From Melanocharis versteri (taxonomy: Eukaryota; Chordata; Aves; Passeriformes; Melanocharitidae): 64,000 nucleotides of DNA. The stretch is taken from the NCBI GenBank assembly GCA_013397845.1, contig VZTG01005248.1, positions 2,537,007 through 2,601,006 of the forward strand, written 5' to 3'. The position numbers and the translations under genes were made by a program. Below are positions 53,491 to 64,000 of the stretch, piece after piece (position 1 is the first letter of the stretch; every line of letters begins with the position of its first letter). The notes below the pieces were generated by a model that was not told the DNA's origin, ran no database searches, and saw only the letters and a list, made by a program, of their open reading frames with translations.

Positions 53491-56400
53491 CTGTTTTGTT
53501 TTGGTTTTATTTTCTTTTCCATTTCGTGCCTATATTATGGAATGCCAAATGGAGGGAACTCTTTTGCCCATCTAGATTGATGACTTTCAAAGAGGACACA
53601 ATTAGAGGCTTAGTTTTACTGAAGGGCATAGGATAGCAGGATAGTTCAAGGGTCTCTGCTGTATTTTTTGCAGATCCCAAGTATAAGATAGGTATAGAAG
53701 ATTTATTATAGTGGCTAAATAAATAATTATAATCATGTCTAAACAGCAATTGTCAAGGGGTTAGTAAAATTTTGAGCAGAGCTATTCAGTTTTCTTATGC
53801 TACTATTTTAGCCTAAACAATTTTGCCCTTTTGTTCCTATATGTCTGCCTCAGGTTCAGTAAGGGTTCTTGTCACCATGGTATCCTTATTCTTTTCCCAA
53901 AAATGAAACAAAAGTGTTTCATAATTATCAAAAAGCAAGTAGCAGAAGAAAAAATAATACATTCTGACATGTAAAAGGAGAATCTAGCAGAAGAGACAGA
54001 GAGAGAAAACATATTTTTCCTCTCTTGTGTTGTGATAATATAAAGTTTTTATGCATTTATGATTTTTTTTTTCAAAATGGTTAGATTGATCACAAATCAT
54101 TCCATAATTGATGTTAATGTAAGAAAAATTTCCAATTTTTCTATTTATCAGGTTGGCCTTGTAGTGCCTTCTCTTTTATTTTTCAACTTTGATAGAAACT
54201 TTGGCGAAATGAATTAACAAAATCTGAAAAAGCGCAACCTGGTTTTGTGTTGCTTACCACAAGGGTACAGGAATGCTTATTTTAGCACCTCAAAATGTTT
54301 ATTCATGAGATTCCACATAATTTACAGAGAAGTCTAAATGTCCTATTCATTTTCTGATTTGCTCATACACAGGAATAGGGAGGCATTTCCAATTCTGACC
54401 TAAAAGAAGATAATAGCACAATTAAAAAACACTGTACACCTTTTATTTTACCACCTAAATGAATTGTGGTCACCTGGTGCTTGTCAGAATCATCAGCAGA
54501 GCAGATCCTTCTAGAAAACAATACTCAGAGACTGTTGGAAGAGACAGTAGGACAGAGTGAAATGCCTTTCTTAGAAATTACTCTTGTCTGCTGAAATCAC
54601 ACATTTTTGTAGTGAAAGGGGTTGGGATTGAACATGTCCTGGTTTGAATGACTGCAGTAGTTTTTTTATGCTGTAGTACTACTAAGAAAAAACCTATTCC
54701 TTTATCCATAGCCAGTGGAGAAAAATAGGTATGATTCTTGTCCTGCTTTAGTGTTTCAAGCTAAAATTCTTGGTCTCTATCATAGAATAAACTCGGAACT
54801 GCATGTGTTCATTTAATGTGAAGACAGAGATTTCATAGACACAAATTAGTCCATGTGCGCTCTCTGGAGCACGTACAGGGAATTCAGCATGTTCTGAACA
54901 TATCATATTTGCTACATCTTCTACGATCACCTATATGAGCTAAGCTCAGCATCCCTGCACAGACTACCAGTGTTTTGCAGCTCATCTGATACATCCTAGG
55001 TATGTTAATCTCTTGTATAGTCATCATATTAACAACGTAATTAATACAAGAAATGTATAAACGACAGCCAAATTCAAATATATTCCAGATCCACCCAGTC
55101 AAGATTTCTTTCTTTGTGAAAGAAAAGCATGCCAATGGTAGAATATTGTAATCTTATTACTATTGTAGTTCTAATGTCAACCACAGCCGCACATGAGCAT
55201 GACAAGACATCCTGGCATGCCAAAATTTCTTAGATATAGTGCAAAACATACATTATGCTCAGTTTTGGAAGTAAAAATATGACCAAGGCAAGTGACTATG
55301 GATAAAGAAAGGTTGAGGTTCTCCTTGATATCTCTATGTGCTGGTGTTCCAGTGTGTTTCTAAATTTAATCAAATTTGTAAACTCAGACCCATGACAGAA
55401 TTATAATTTGGCCACTGTGATGGTCTCTTTAGTGCAAAACCTTCTATATCTTTTGGAGGAAGTGAAAAAGAAAGCACAAAATTATTATTTCCCTTTCTAA
55501 TAACTCTTTCAAGCTCTGAAAGATTCAGATAAAAGGTTCTATTTTATTTCCGTATTTATTTCGGAACTTGGAGAAGGCACTTGTCATAGCCTTGGACATT
55601 GATCAGAAAGAGCTAAGAAAAGTTGACATCATGGTGAAATTAAATTCCTTGCCATTTCTTGACAGAAGGTGACATGCAAGCAAATACATTTCTTCCAGTT
55701 TACCTGATGAAATTTGTCTGGACATTGTAAGGATCCAACTCACAAGGAAAGACCAAATTCAAGCTGCTTAAGTGAAAAGAAAATGCTGGAGGTAAGCCAT
55801 ATGAGTTATTGTAAGATGTTCTGTGTTGCCGTAAGTATTTTCCATCAGCTGATTGTATTCAACTGAGATGTTTTTTCACTGAAACTTTTGTAACAAAGGA
55901 CAAAATGCATTCAGACGTTGAGATTGTTGACATTTGACACAATATTCAGGAGATTTTACTAATTTTCATTGTTATTCATGAGTGTTTAGAGATATTTTGT
56001 CCTCTAACACTAAACTGATCTATATGAGTGAAAAAAAAAAGCTTATAATGGCTTATTTGGTTGCATAAATTAGATAGCCATATGACTATCCTCCTTGGAA
56101 AGTAGAAGGTAAGAATTATATCCTCCCATAGGTAACAACATAGGAGGTATATGTGTCGAGTTCTTTGTTTTACTGGTGCCTATCATATCATTAATCTTCA
56201 GTCTCTAAATACTATTTTTAAAGGGAGGGTTAGAGTTGGAAAGATAGTAAAAAACTAAGAGTTCATAAAGAGTCCCTTCTACATCTGGTTCTGAAAGAAG
56301 AAATTAAATTCTACAGAAATACCAGACATCTGCAGTGAATACTCACTTTTTCTAGCATTACATAATACCAAGTATTCATCTTGTGATTTGCCTGAGGATA

Positions 56401-57495
56401 ATTTGAGATTTTACCCCAATTTACTTTAGAAACTGTATCATTAGGTTCATTCTAGACTCTTAGTGTTTTATATTCAGATTTTACCCAGAATTACTGAATA
56501 TAATTGAGTTAATGCATGATAGAATCAAAAATCTGTCTTGCTCTCCTGACCAGGAAGGGTCACTTTTCTTCTCAGAAGTGAGAGAGTCCCTTTCCCCTGC
56601 CCCTGGCGATGACATAAGATGATATCGAATAACACAATATCTTGTCCACGGTCCCCACTGCTGATCTGGGCTGGAACCAGGACAGATATCATAGGTCCAT
56701 ACTGTGTTTTCCCTCCTTCCATAGCTCTGAAAGTTTTTCTCATTTGAGAATTAGTTCAGCATAGTTTTCAGAACACAATAGGACTGAAATATAATCGATA
56801 AATCTTTTTAACCAAGTTACCAAGAAGCAGAAAGCTATACCATGTCAAGTGAGCAACCTGTTTCATGAAGTAAAATATTCACCTAATTTTTCATATTATA
56901 AGCTAGCAGCTTTTGCTCAGTTACACGCCTCAGATAAGTTAGATGTAAATTGTTATGCTTTAATAACTGGCTTACTGCCATCTATGTTAAGAAATATGCC
57001 ACCATTATACTTAACTTTTATTTCAGGGGAAGTACTTGTACATATTAGATGCTCTCAGCCTTATAAGAACTCATTCTTAGTAAATCTGATTAATAATTAC
57101 ACTCTCTGAATACTTTTGTGAAAACCAAGACAGTGTGATTGAGGCTGGGCCAACCATCAGCAAATGTTATCGACACCCAGTACAGGGAAGACACTATTCA
57201 GTCTTTATTACGGTGTGTATGTATCATATGAGATTTAAAAAAAAAATGCAATACAAGAATAAATGTAAAGTTCACAAATATTTGCTTGCTTCACTATTTA
57301 TAGAGAATGTCTACTAAAGGGACCTTTTTAAGCTGATGTCTCAGTGAATTACTTTTTGCTTACTAAATTCTTCCCCTGCAGAATCAAGGTGCAACACCAT
57401 GCACCGTCTTAATTCCAATTCACCTATGCACAATACTAGATCCAGTTCACCTTTACTGAAAGTGAATATGTAAGGGAATACGTAAGGAAATATTT

Positions 57496-57500
57496 GTAGG
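57496..57500. repeat. Target-site duplication, left copy (GTAGG)
   Basis: Five bases directly before the LTR start. An identical GTAGG follows the LTR end at 58178-58182. Confidence 0.85.
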
Positions 57501-58177
57501 TGTGTGACACTGGAGGGGTTGCTGGCTCAAAACATTTCAGATGCATGTGTGTGGGGTAAGTGGAAGGTCAGGCCTTGCCCTGGTGAGGTGATGCACTGCC
57601 CTGTACACTCCACTCCTCACAGCCAGCATCCCAGCCCGGCAGTGGCTGCCAAACCCTGGCACAGCAGAGTCAATGCTTCACACCTGCCCCTGCAGCCTCT
57701 AACCCAGCTCCAGAGTGGCCAAATGACCTGAAGTCCCACCTGGGGGAAGGCCAAGTGGTATTTAAAGCGGAACATGAAACAACCACGTGTATTAACTCTA
57801 CCCTCTCTTGGAATCTCTGTTGGCTGGACAGCACTGGAACCAGGAGTGGTAGTAATGTTTGTTCTTTTCTATATCTTTTCTCTCTTTTTCTTTCCTCTTC
57901 TCAGAATTTTTGAGTAACTTGAAATCAAATGGGCTTAGAGTTTGCTGAGTTGAATGGTATAAGTTAGTGTTTTGAGAAGTCTTTTATGTTGATTGAATGC
58001 TGCTCTAAACGTTTTGCCACAGTTCTCTGATTTTCTGAAGTTTCCAGTAAAGTTTTTTGCTGTTTTGACCCCTTGAGAATATCTTGTTGGTATTTCTGCC
58101 ACGTGTCTAGCCCAGAGTACATGTACAATCATAAGTCCTTTTAAGTGTCTCATTGAGTGACGTTTTGGGGCCTAACA
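57501..58177 (+). mobile_element. Complete solo LTR, ERVL-type, plus strand
   Basis: The 677-bp element begins TGTGTGACACTGG, ends GGGGCCTAACA, and is flanked by the perfect 5-bp duplication GTAGG. A 5-bp duplication is the usual size for ERVL (class III) insertions. The GC-rich U3 (57540-57740) leads to a TATA-type box TATTTAAA (57759-57766). A pyrimidine-rich stretch follows (57860-57902), and an AGTAAA polyadenylation-like signal lies at 58046-58051 before a U5 of about 125 bp. No internal retroviral genes flank it, so LTR-LTR recombination removed the provirus. The frames at 57504-57731 and 57935-58153 fall inside the LTR and are not genes. Confidence 0.88.
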
Positions 58178-58182
58178 GTAGG
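58178..58182. repeat. Target-site duplication, right copy (GTAGG)
   Basis: Matches the left copy at 57496-57500 exactly. Confidence 0.85.
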
Positions 58183-58320
58183 AAAGGACCATGTTCACTT
58201 GCAGTTCATTCTTATTTGCAACGTGCAAGGAGACTTGCTGCACCAAATTAAGTGGAAATCTTATTTAAAACATCTACTCCACAATCTCAGTGTGCAACCT
58301 ACGCCAGTCACTCTCATAGT

Positions 58321-58342
58321 AAAATAAATAAATAAATAAAAT
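58321..58342. repeat. (AAAT)n simple repeat
   Basis: About five AAAT units. Confidence 0.9.
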
Positions 58343-58659
58343 TTTTCTGATGTTCAGACAGAAACTTCTGTGTTGCATATTGACCCCTGAGTCAGTATTG
58401 CCCCGTGAAATACTAGTTACTGGTCTTGCACTATACATGATGCCAATGATCATCTGGTCCCTGTGGGCACAACCGTTCAGTCCCTTTTTAATCCACTTCA
58501 CTTCTGCTCACCCACGCCATAGGTCCACAACTGATCTGTGATAAATGTATGGTATGTTCAGTTTGCTCAAGTGTTCTTAAATATTTACATTACCTGGGAT
58601 CAGTCTGCTGTGAAAACACAGAAGCGAGAAAACATTGTGGGAGGTTCATCTAGGGTCTC

Positions 58660-58830
58660 TGTCCCCTTTCTTGACTGCTTCATTTAAGCTCAGGCCCTTG
58701 TTCTGCGTCTTTGTGTGCACCTCTGCCCAGCACTGCACCCGCTGTCCCTGATCCAGCATCACTGACTTGGCCTCCTGGGCTCCTTGGGTCCTAGCCTTGT
58801 CTCAGACTGGCATTCTCACTGTGGACATGA
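58660..58830. other. GC-richer unclassified patch
   Basis: C/T-rich text such as CCCAGCACTGCACCCGCTG and GGCCTCCTGGGCTCCTTGG departs sharply from the local AT-rich background. It resembles the U3 or exon-like parts of avian repeats, but I cannot assign a family and no open frame of note covers it. Confidence 0.3.
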
Positions 58831-59384
58831 TAAATATTATCTGACTTACTGGTCCCTGACTCTTCTCTTCATAAACACTTCTCTTTAGCAGCCACCTTTA
58901 AGATTTGTAAAGCTATTGTAAACAAAACCATATTCTGAACATGCGAGAGAATTGGTGATGCACTGGGATTGTGTCCTTTAATAAATATTGGTTAGATATT
59001 TGAACTTTCAAGTACTGCTTTTACAATCCTCTATGGAAAAAATCCCAACAAAGTGGCCATTCATGAAAAGGGCCAGTATTTCCAAACATTCAGATGTCTA
59101 ATTTAATTGGTCAGGTTTTTGAAATGTGTGGGTGAAATGATATCAAGCACTGTCCCAGCATATAACCACGCAGTACTATGACAGATGTGAAATTCAGATC
59201 TTTTCTTAAGGTGTCAATTAAAGTATAATGCCTAGTTTGCTTGAGTCAGCAGCAAATATTTTCTGCCTGGCACTAAAGTCATATTGCCCTTCTCAATTGA
59301 AAGTTACCCAACAACACTACTTGATAAAAGAGAATCTACCTGGCATTTGATTACAAGGAAGAAGCAGCTGCTGTAAGAGTGAAT

Positions 59385-59520
59385 ATTCTACATTAGGTAC
59401 TAGAAGGTCACTGTGATTTCCTCCATTTTATTAAGGGAAAAACCTGAAGCCGAAAACGACAAATAGTGTGCTCAAGGTTATCTGGCAGCTGCAGATCTAC
59501 AAATAAGTTTAAGCCTTCTT
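59385..59520 (+). repeat. MIR-like SINE relic
   Basis: The run GGTACTAGAAGG, CTCCATTTTATTAAGGG, AAACCTGAAGC, TGTGCTCAAGGTTATCTGGCAGCTG is in the same order as the MIR/core-SINE 3' half (gaggtaggtactatt, cccattttacagatgagg, aaactgaggc, cttgcccaaggtcacacagct). MIR-like elements are ancient in amniotes and survive as heavily diverged fragments in birds. Identification is by eye. Confidence 0.55.
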
Positions 59521-59735
59521 AATCTTAGAAAAGGTGAAGGAGGCAAGATTGGTTCCTCATGGAATGTCTTGCACCTTCATTGGAACTATTTCTGAAATAA
59601 ATGAGAAAAAAAAGAGTATTTGTTAGAAATTAGGCAGCAATTTCCCCCTTGCCCACCCAAATATTCTTTATATTTCTGAGTAATCGGTAATTAATTTTTT
59701 TTTCTGGTATTCTCTCTCAGGCATTCTTTTCTAAA

Positions 59736-59757
59736 AATTAATTAATTAATTAATTAA
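59736..59757. repeat. (TTAA)n simple repeat
   Basis: Five ATTA units ending TTAAA. Confidence 0.9.
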
Positions 59758-62700
59758 ACAATGTTTACTGTATTTAACATATTTTTGACATTTGACATGC
59801 TAGCTTTAAGAGGAATAGGTTGCACTTGTGACATGTTATAAAAAGCTCTTCTTGTTTATATAGACAAATACAGAGAAAGTGTCTGAAAGAGGCTTATTTT
59901 GTTATCATTTATCTTGTATTTAGAAGCTCAAATTATAGTGAGTTATAATTTGATATATACTTCATTGTAATCAGATTTTAATCTGATTTTAATCAGGCCT
60001 TTATTACTAGAAACATTTTCTGTATTCATGATGATCTAAAGAAGACTGCTTCACAAGCTAAAATATTTTTTACTGATGTCCTTTAATACTTGAGAAAAGT
60101 ATCTGTTTTGGAACTGCTGAAGAAAACACTTAAATCCATTGTCTGAAAAGTGGTATTTTTGGGGCTTTATATAAACATTCGGGCTCATTTTTCAATCTGA
60201 AGTAAAATTATTTCTTTTCCTGTAAAATTTTTCCTTTTCTCCTTCTACTTCTCCCATATTAACCATCTGTTCTGGTTTCTTTCCCTCATCTAATCTCCTT
60301 TCTCGTATACTTATTTTTTTCTACCAAAACATTAAGCTTTTCTGTGCAGTAGTCATCTGAAAATGTGAAATTTTTCAGCCATAAATCAAGGACCACAAAG
60401 TTTCCATTCTTCCAGGTTTCATATTTTCATGACATTCAGGTCCAGTACCATAAAAGAGGCTGTGAAGAGTGTAAGATTTGATCATCTGAAGGTGCTTGGA
60501 TATATGGTTTTAAAATCATGCTCAGGATCCTTGCAGGAGAATGGCTTACGAACCTGAGGTAGTTTCAAGCAAAAGTTTGTGCATATGCACTACACCACAC
60601 AGAAATAGAAAACTTGGTGTTGGGAAGCATAAGATTGATGTATGAGTTTATTAAATATTCATTAAATGTTTTGCATGTGCAGATCTTTGATAAAGATGCC
60701 GGATTCACTGGGCATGCATTGAAGTGTTTCTGGCTGCATGGATAGTGTGCATATTTGGGATTATTGCATGGCAATTCCAGTTGAAAAAAAGGGGAGCTAA
60801 ACACACTGAAGACTTAAATTACTAACTAAAGAAATCTACTTGCAATCCTCAAAGTTTCAGATGGCATCAGCTTCTAACTGCCTTCTCGAGATGTGTGTCG
60901 AGTTCCTAATGAGACAGAACTTCCCAGGTCTCAATAAACTATATATTGGGATCAGCTCACACAACATGCTTTGGGTTTTGAGTTTCTCTGACATCTTGTT
61001 CTTTTTTTCACATGTACCTCTACATTCTCCAAGCAAGAAATTTGCAAAGTCCTAATATCTTCAACAATGTCTTCCCTATCTACTGGTAGGACACTTCTCA
61101 GATCACTGAGGTCTCCAGGCTTCTCTGATCCTGCAGTTTCTGAAATAAATACTACATGAACAATAGTCTTGCTGACCCTCTTTATCAGAGTGCCCAAATG
61201 AGAGTATTACTTGTTTTTTGTCTCCAAAGTCCTTTGTGTATCTGTGGTTGTGTCTCCAAAACACTGGAAGCAGGATTATTAGTTAACAGGAAAAGTTGGT
61301 CAGAGGTAAAATGATGAAATAAGACACACTGAAAATATTGGAGACAGATTATGATCTTACTGTAATGGCTAGTGAAGGATAAAAGATGCACTTTGGGTAC
61401 CAGCAGAAAATTAGGGGTAACTGCATTAGGTTGATAATATTAGTCAATATTTCACTGATATATCTCAATTACAAATTGAAATTTGCTATGCAAATAATTT
61501 CAAAGCATATAAGAAAAAGATCCCCAAACCAGGAAACTGTAAACAAGTAACTTTGTAAAATAAACTAATTAATACTCTTTATTTCTTTGTGATTTCAATG
61601 ACAATGAAGTCCTTTTGTTCCTTTCAAGGAGCTGAACCTCAAGTCCTTGGAGAATTGACTCTGGAGAGGTTCTAATGAGTCCTTTACTGTACATCAGCGT
61701 TATGAGTTAATTGAGCAGTTCCTGGGAGATGTACAATAGTAGGCATAGGTTTTGTTTCTGGATTAATGTACAACTTGTGTACTGTTACTGACAGAAATAT
61801 GGGCATTTTTTCATGGTGATTAGGCATTGAAACCATTTGACTAGTCATTAAAAGGTGAAATAGAAACATCTATTCAGCCCTCAATTTTTTTTTTTTTCTT
61901 AATAGGGAAAAATGAAATAAACAGACATTTTCACATCAGTAGTGTATTTGGAATTGTTCACTCAATAGAGACTTTAAGAGGCCCTGAGTAAAATAAGATC
62001 ACTTGCGATGATCTCTATTTTACATCAAGCTTGACCAAGTCCTAAATGATTTTTCTATAAGACTTACAGAGAACACATTACTGGTCTCTTTATTAATATA
62101 GTGCTTTCAGATGATGACACAGAAACAGTAGAAGCCTGCAACTTCTCCACATCCATGTGAGACCTGTGATAGTGGGCTGATTTCATTCACTTCTGTTTTC
62201 CGTTTTAACCATAGAATACAAGGTATTATGAAAAATAAAAATTAAAAAGTAATACAACAGCACTGTTCTACTTTTTGTTTGGTTTAAAGCTCTTGTTTAC
62301 TTTTCATTAAGTTGAGCAGCTTAAGGAAAAGAAAGGAAAAAGACATTGCTCATTACCATCAATGACACTATTTTCTTGCCTATGTTCAAATTGTTGTGAA
62401 GGAACATGTAAATTTATATTGAGGTTGAGAAACTGATAGGGAATTCTCTGAGAATTCCACTAAAATAAAACATAAATATTCATGGAGTGAGAAGTGTTAC
62501 ATTGCTGATATGGATCACGCCATGGTAAGCATTCATCAGAGATTTATATTTCCAAGACTACAGAGAGCTTTTAAAGATGTGAGGTAAAGTATGATTTTGG
62601 CTTCTTGGCTTTTCATTTTTATTTTGTTTCCTTTTGAATGATTTATAGCTGTTGTACCAGTCCATCCATAAAACCAGCTTTACTGAAAGATACGCATAAC

Positions 62701-62983
62701 TGTAAGTGTTCACAGAATCAGGCTTACATTAGTAAAATACTTTTATTTCCAATTGCTTGATGTGATGAAGTCATTCATTCAACCCGTGCATAAGTGAGTT
62801 GACCAAATTCATCTCAAGTATAAGTGGGGATAAATCAAGATAAATCATTGGAATTGCACCAACTTTCATCAATGCTGAATTTCTCTCACTCTCTCAAGGA
62901 GTAGTTACAGTTGACTCAGTGTAAGTAGTTTAACAACATGGATCCAGATAGGATGAATAACACATCATTGCATAGAAAACTAG

Positions 62984-62988
62984 GAATA
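62984..62988. repeat. Target-site duplication, left copy (GAATA)
   Basis: Five bases directly before the LTR start. The identical GAATA follows the LTR at 63706-63710. Confidence 0.9.
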
Positions 62989-63090
62989 TGTCCTGGCTTC
63001 ATCTAGGGTAGAGTTAATTTCTTCCCAGTACCTGTTACAGTTTTGGATTTGGAATTAGAACAGTGTTGATAACACAGCGATGTTTTGGGG

Positions 63091-63120
63091 TTTTTCTGAG
63101 TTGTGTTTTTCTGAGTTGTG
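63091..63120 (+). repeat. 15-bp tandem duplication inside the LTR U3
   Basis: TTTTTCTGAGTTGTG occurs at 63091-63105 and again at 63106-63120, perfectly, with a partial third start at 63121. It is a local slippage or duplication event within this LTR copy or subfamily. Confidence 0.93.
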
Positions 63121-63390
63121 TTTTTCCTAAGTCAAGGACTGTTCCTTTCCTTGTCTCATGCTCTGCCAGTAAGAAGGTAAGCAAAAGAAGCTGGGTGAGA
63201 GCACAGCTGGGACAGGTGACTCAAACTGACTAAAACCAGAACATAAAGACATAGAGCATCATGCCCAGTATATAAACTGGGGGAGAGTTACCCAGAAGAG
63301 GGGGCCAATCTGGGTTCAGGAAGGGAGGTCTAGAATCTGTCAGTGCATGGTGAGCAGTTGCATTGTGCATCAATGTTTTTTTTTTCCCTT

Positions 63391-63533
63391 TCTACTAGTA
63401 CTACTAGTACTACTAGTANGTTCCCTTTCTACTACTACTACTACTACTACTACTAGTAGTACTACTGCTACTACTACTACTACTACTACTACTACTATTA
63501 TTATTATTAGCTATTATTATCTGCTATTATATT
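63391..63533 (+). repeat. (CTA)n/(TAC)n microsatellite with one N, inside the LTR
   Basis: CTA/TAC triplets with occasional GTA and TGC interruptions turn into ATT triplets from about 63497. The related LTRs carry a short T/ATT-rich stretch here, so the tract is probably an expansion of that seed. An N at 63419 separates two copies of TTCCCTTTCTACTA (63384-63397 and 63421-63434). Confidence 0.93.
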
Positions 63534-63705
63534 TGCTGTTATTATTGTAATTTACTCTATTTTTGATTATTAAACTGTTTTTTTCTCAACATCCAAGTTT
63601 TACTTTGATTCTCTTCCCCGTTCCACTGTGGTGGGGGGCAGAGAGAGTATGGGTTAGTGAGAAGCTGTGTGGTGTTTTATCTCCGGCTGGGCTTAAATCA
63701 CAACA

Positions 63706-63710
63706 GAATA
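63706..63710. repeat. Target-site duplication, right copy (GAATA)
   Basis: Matches 62984-62988 exactly. Confidence 0.9.
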
Positions 63711-64000
63711 CTTGCAAAATTATAGGTTAATGCCTGAAAGCTCGTAAGAAAGCACACTTTTACCCATAACCATCAGTTTTACAGGCATTGTTCAATCTTA
63801 GGATCACAAAAAAAAAAAAAAGAAAAGAAAAGAAAAAAAAAAGGAATGCCTTTACAATTTGTTTTTCTATGCTCAGAGTCTAGGATTTGCAAAAATAAGT
63901 ACCCATCAATTATATGTCTTATGTTTTTTTCCTAAGGGTGTTTAATTTTTCCACTCTATATTCTCTCCTGTGATATACACTGAAAGTGAAAGTGTGTCTG
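63711..64000. other. AT-rich non-coding DNA at window end
   Basis: Only an A-rich simple repeat (63808-63842, A runs with AAAAG units) is recognisable; nothing else could be identified. Confidence 0.6.

Larger units (their letters stand above)
38721..57495. other. AT-rich non-coding DNA with candidate regulatory motifs
   Basis: Nearly 19 kb with no confirmed gene and no recognised transposable element, which is notably repeat-poor. Points of note: an (AT)n run at 40662-40674, TTCC- and T-rich stretches near 43230-43262, a dense AT block at 46020-46170 that reads like conserved non-coding DNA, a TAATTA cluster at 51459-51485, a possible cassette exon at 52421-52504, and a POU-type palindrome at 53276-53287. 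All open frames are under 91 codons and unrecognised. Confidence 0.5.
58183..62983. other. Non-coding DNA between two solo LTRs
   Basis: No gene is supported. It contains (AAAT)n at 58321, a GC-richer unclassified patch at 58660-58830, a MIR-like relic at about 59385-59520 and a (TTAA)n run at 59736. The remaining sequence is AT-rich and unremarkable. Confidence 0.55.
62989..63705 (+). mobile_element. Complete solo LTR, ERVL-type, plus strand
   Basis: The 717-bp element begins TGTCCTGGCTTC and ends GGCTTAAATCACAACA. Its wording follows an LTR very common in neoavian genomes: GGGTAGAGTTAATTTC, GAACAGTGTTGATAACACAG, CAGCTGGGACAGGTGACTC, GGTGAGCAGTTGCATTGTGCATCA, ATTAAACTG, CTCAACATCCAAGTTTTACTTT. 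It has a TATAAA box at 63271-63276 and an ATTAAA polyadenylation signal at 63569-63574. Perfect 5-bp GAATA duplications flank it, typical of ERVL. No internal genes remain, so it is a solo LTR. Two oddities are listed separately: a 15-bp tandem duplication in U3 and a large trinucleotide expansion after the likely R region. The 67-codon frame at 63347-63550 is microsatellite translation. Confidence 0.94.

Noticed and set aside
57504..57731. 75-codon frame in GC-rich DNA
   Set aside because: Lies entirely in the U3 of the solo LTR at 57501-58177.
63347..63550. 67-codon Ser/Thr/Ile-rich frame
   Set aside because: Translation of the CTA/ATT microsatellite inside the LTR.
46..64000. Proviral genes, CRISPR arrays, tRNA or rRNA genes
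   Set aside because: No retroviral gag/pol/env remnant was recognised beside any LTR, no regularly spaced direct repeats with unique spacers occur, and no cloverleaf or rRNA-like sequence was seen.

Overview
The window is vertebrate nuclear DNA, almost certainly from a bird. It carries chicken-repeat-1 (CR1) LINE fragments, avian endogenous-retrovirus LTRs, and an AT-rich background with microsatellites and poly-A/T runs. The LTR families look like those common in Neoaves, so a neoavian such as a songbird is likely, though family names are recalled from memory and were not searched. Two assembly gaps are visible: 68 Ns at 13328-13395 and a single N at 63419. The bacterial toolkit (operons, ribosome binding sites, CRISPR) does not apply.

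I find no protein-coding gene I can defend. The longest open frames are about 100-116 codons, which is what chance gives in 64 kb of AT-rich DNA. Several of the more protein-like ones lie inside repeats. The window is best read as a gene desert or as part of a very long intron. The strongest coding hint is a possible 84-nt cassette exon at 52421-52504, with plausible splice signals on both sides.

Layout. 1-275 is a diverged interspersed-repeat fragment with a 45-bp module. 1057-1385 is a 5'-truncated CR1 on the minus strand. 1386-33889 is mostly unique AT-rich DNA holding a (GATA)13 microsatellite, the 68-N gap, a palindrome cluster near 23.3 kb, probable ancient amniote repeat relics (15.8, 24.4 and 25.7 kb) and a 108-nt purine tract (26.7 kb). 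33890-34325 is a solo LTR on the minus strand. 37490-38720 is a decayed CR1 reverse-transcriptase region on the plus strand, with its catalytic FADD motif mutated. 38721-57495 is unique DNA with several compact palindromic or homeodomain-type motif clusters that could be conserved enhancers. 57501-58177 and 62989-63705 are two complete solo LTRs on the plus strand, each flanked by a perfect 5-bp target-site duplication (GTAGG and GAATA), as expected for ERVL-type insertions. A MIR-like SINE relic lies near 59.4 kb.

No multi-gene system is present. The items most worth testing are the candidate exon at 52.4 kb, the palindrome cluster at 23.2-23.4 kb, the putative regulatory palindromes, and the two dated-by-insertion solo LTRs, which could serve as phylogenetic markers.
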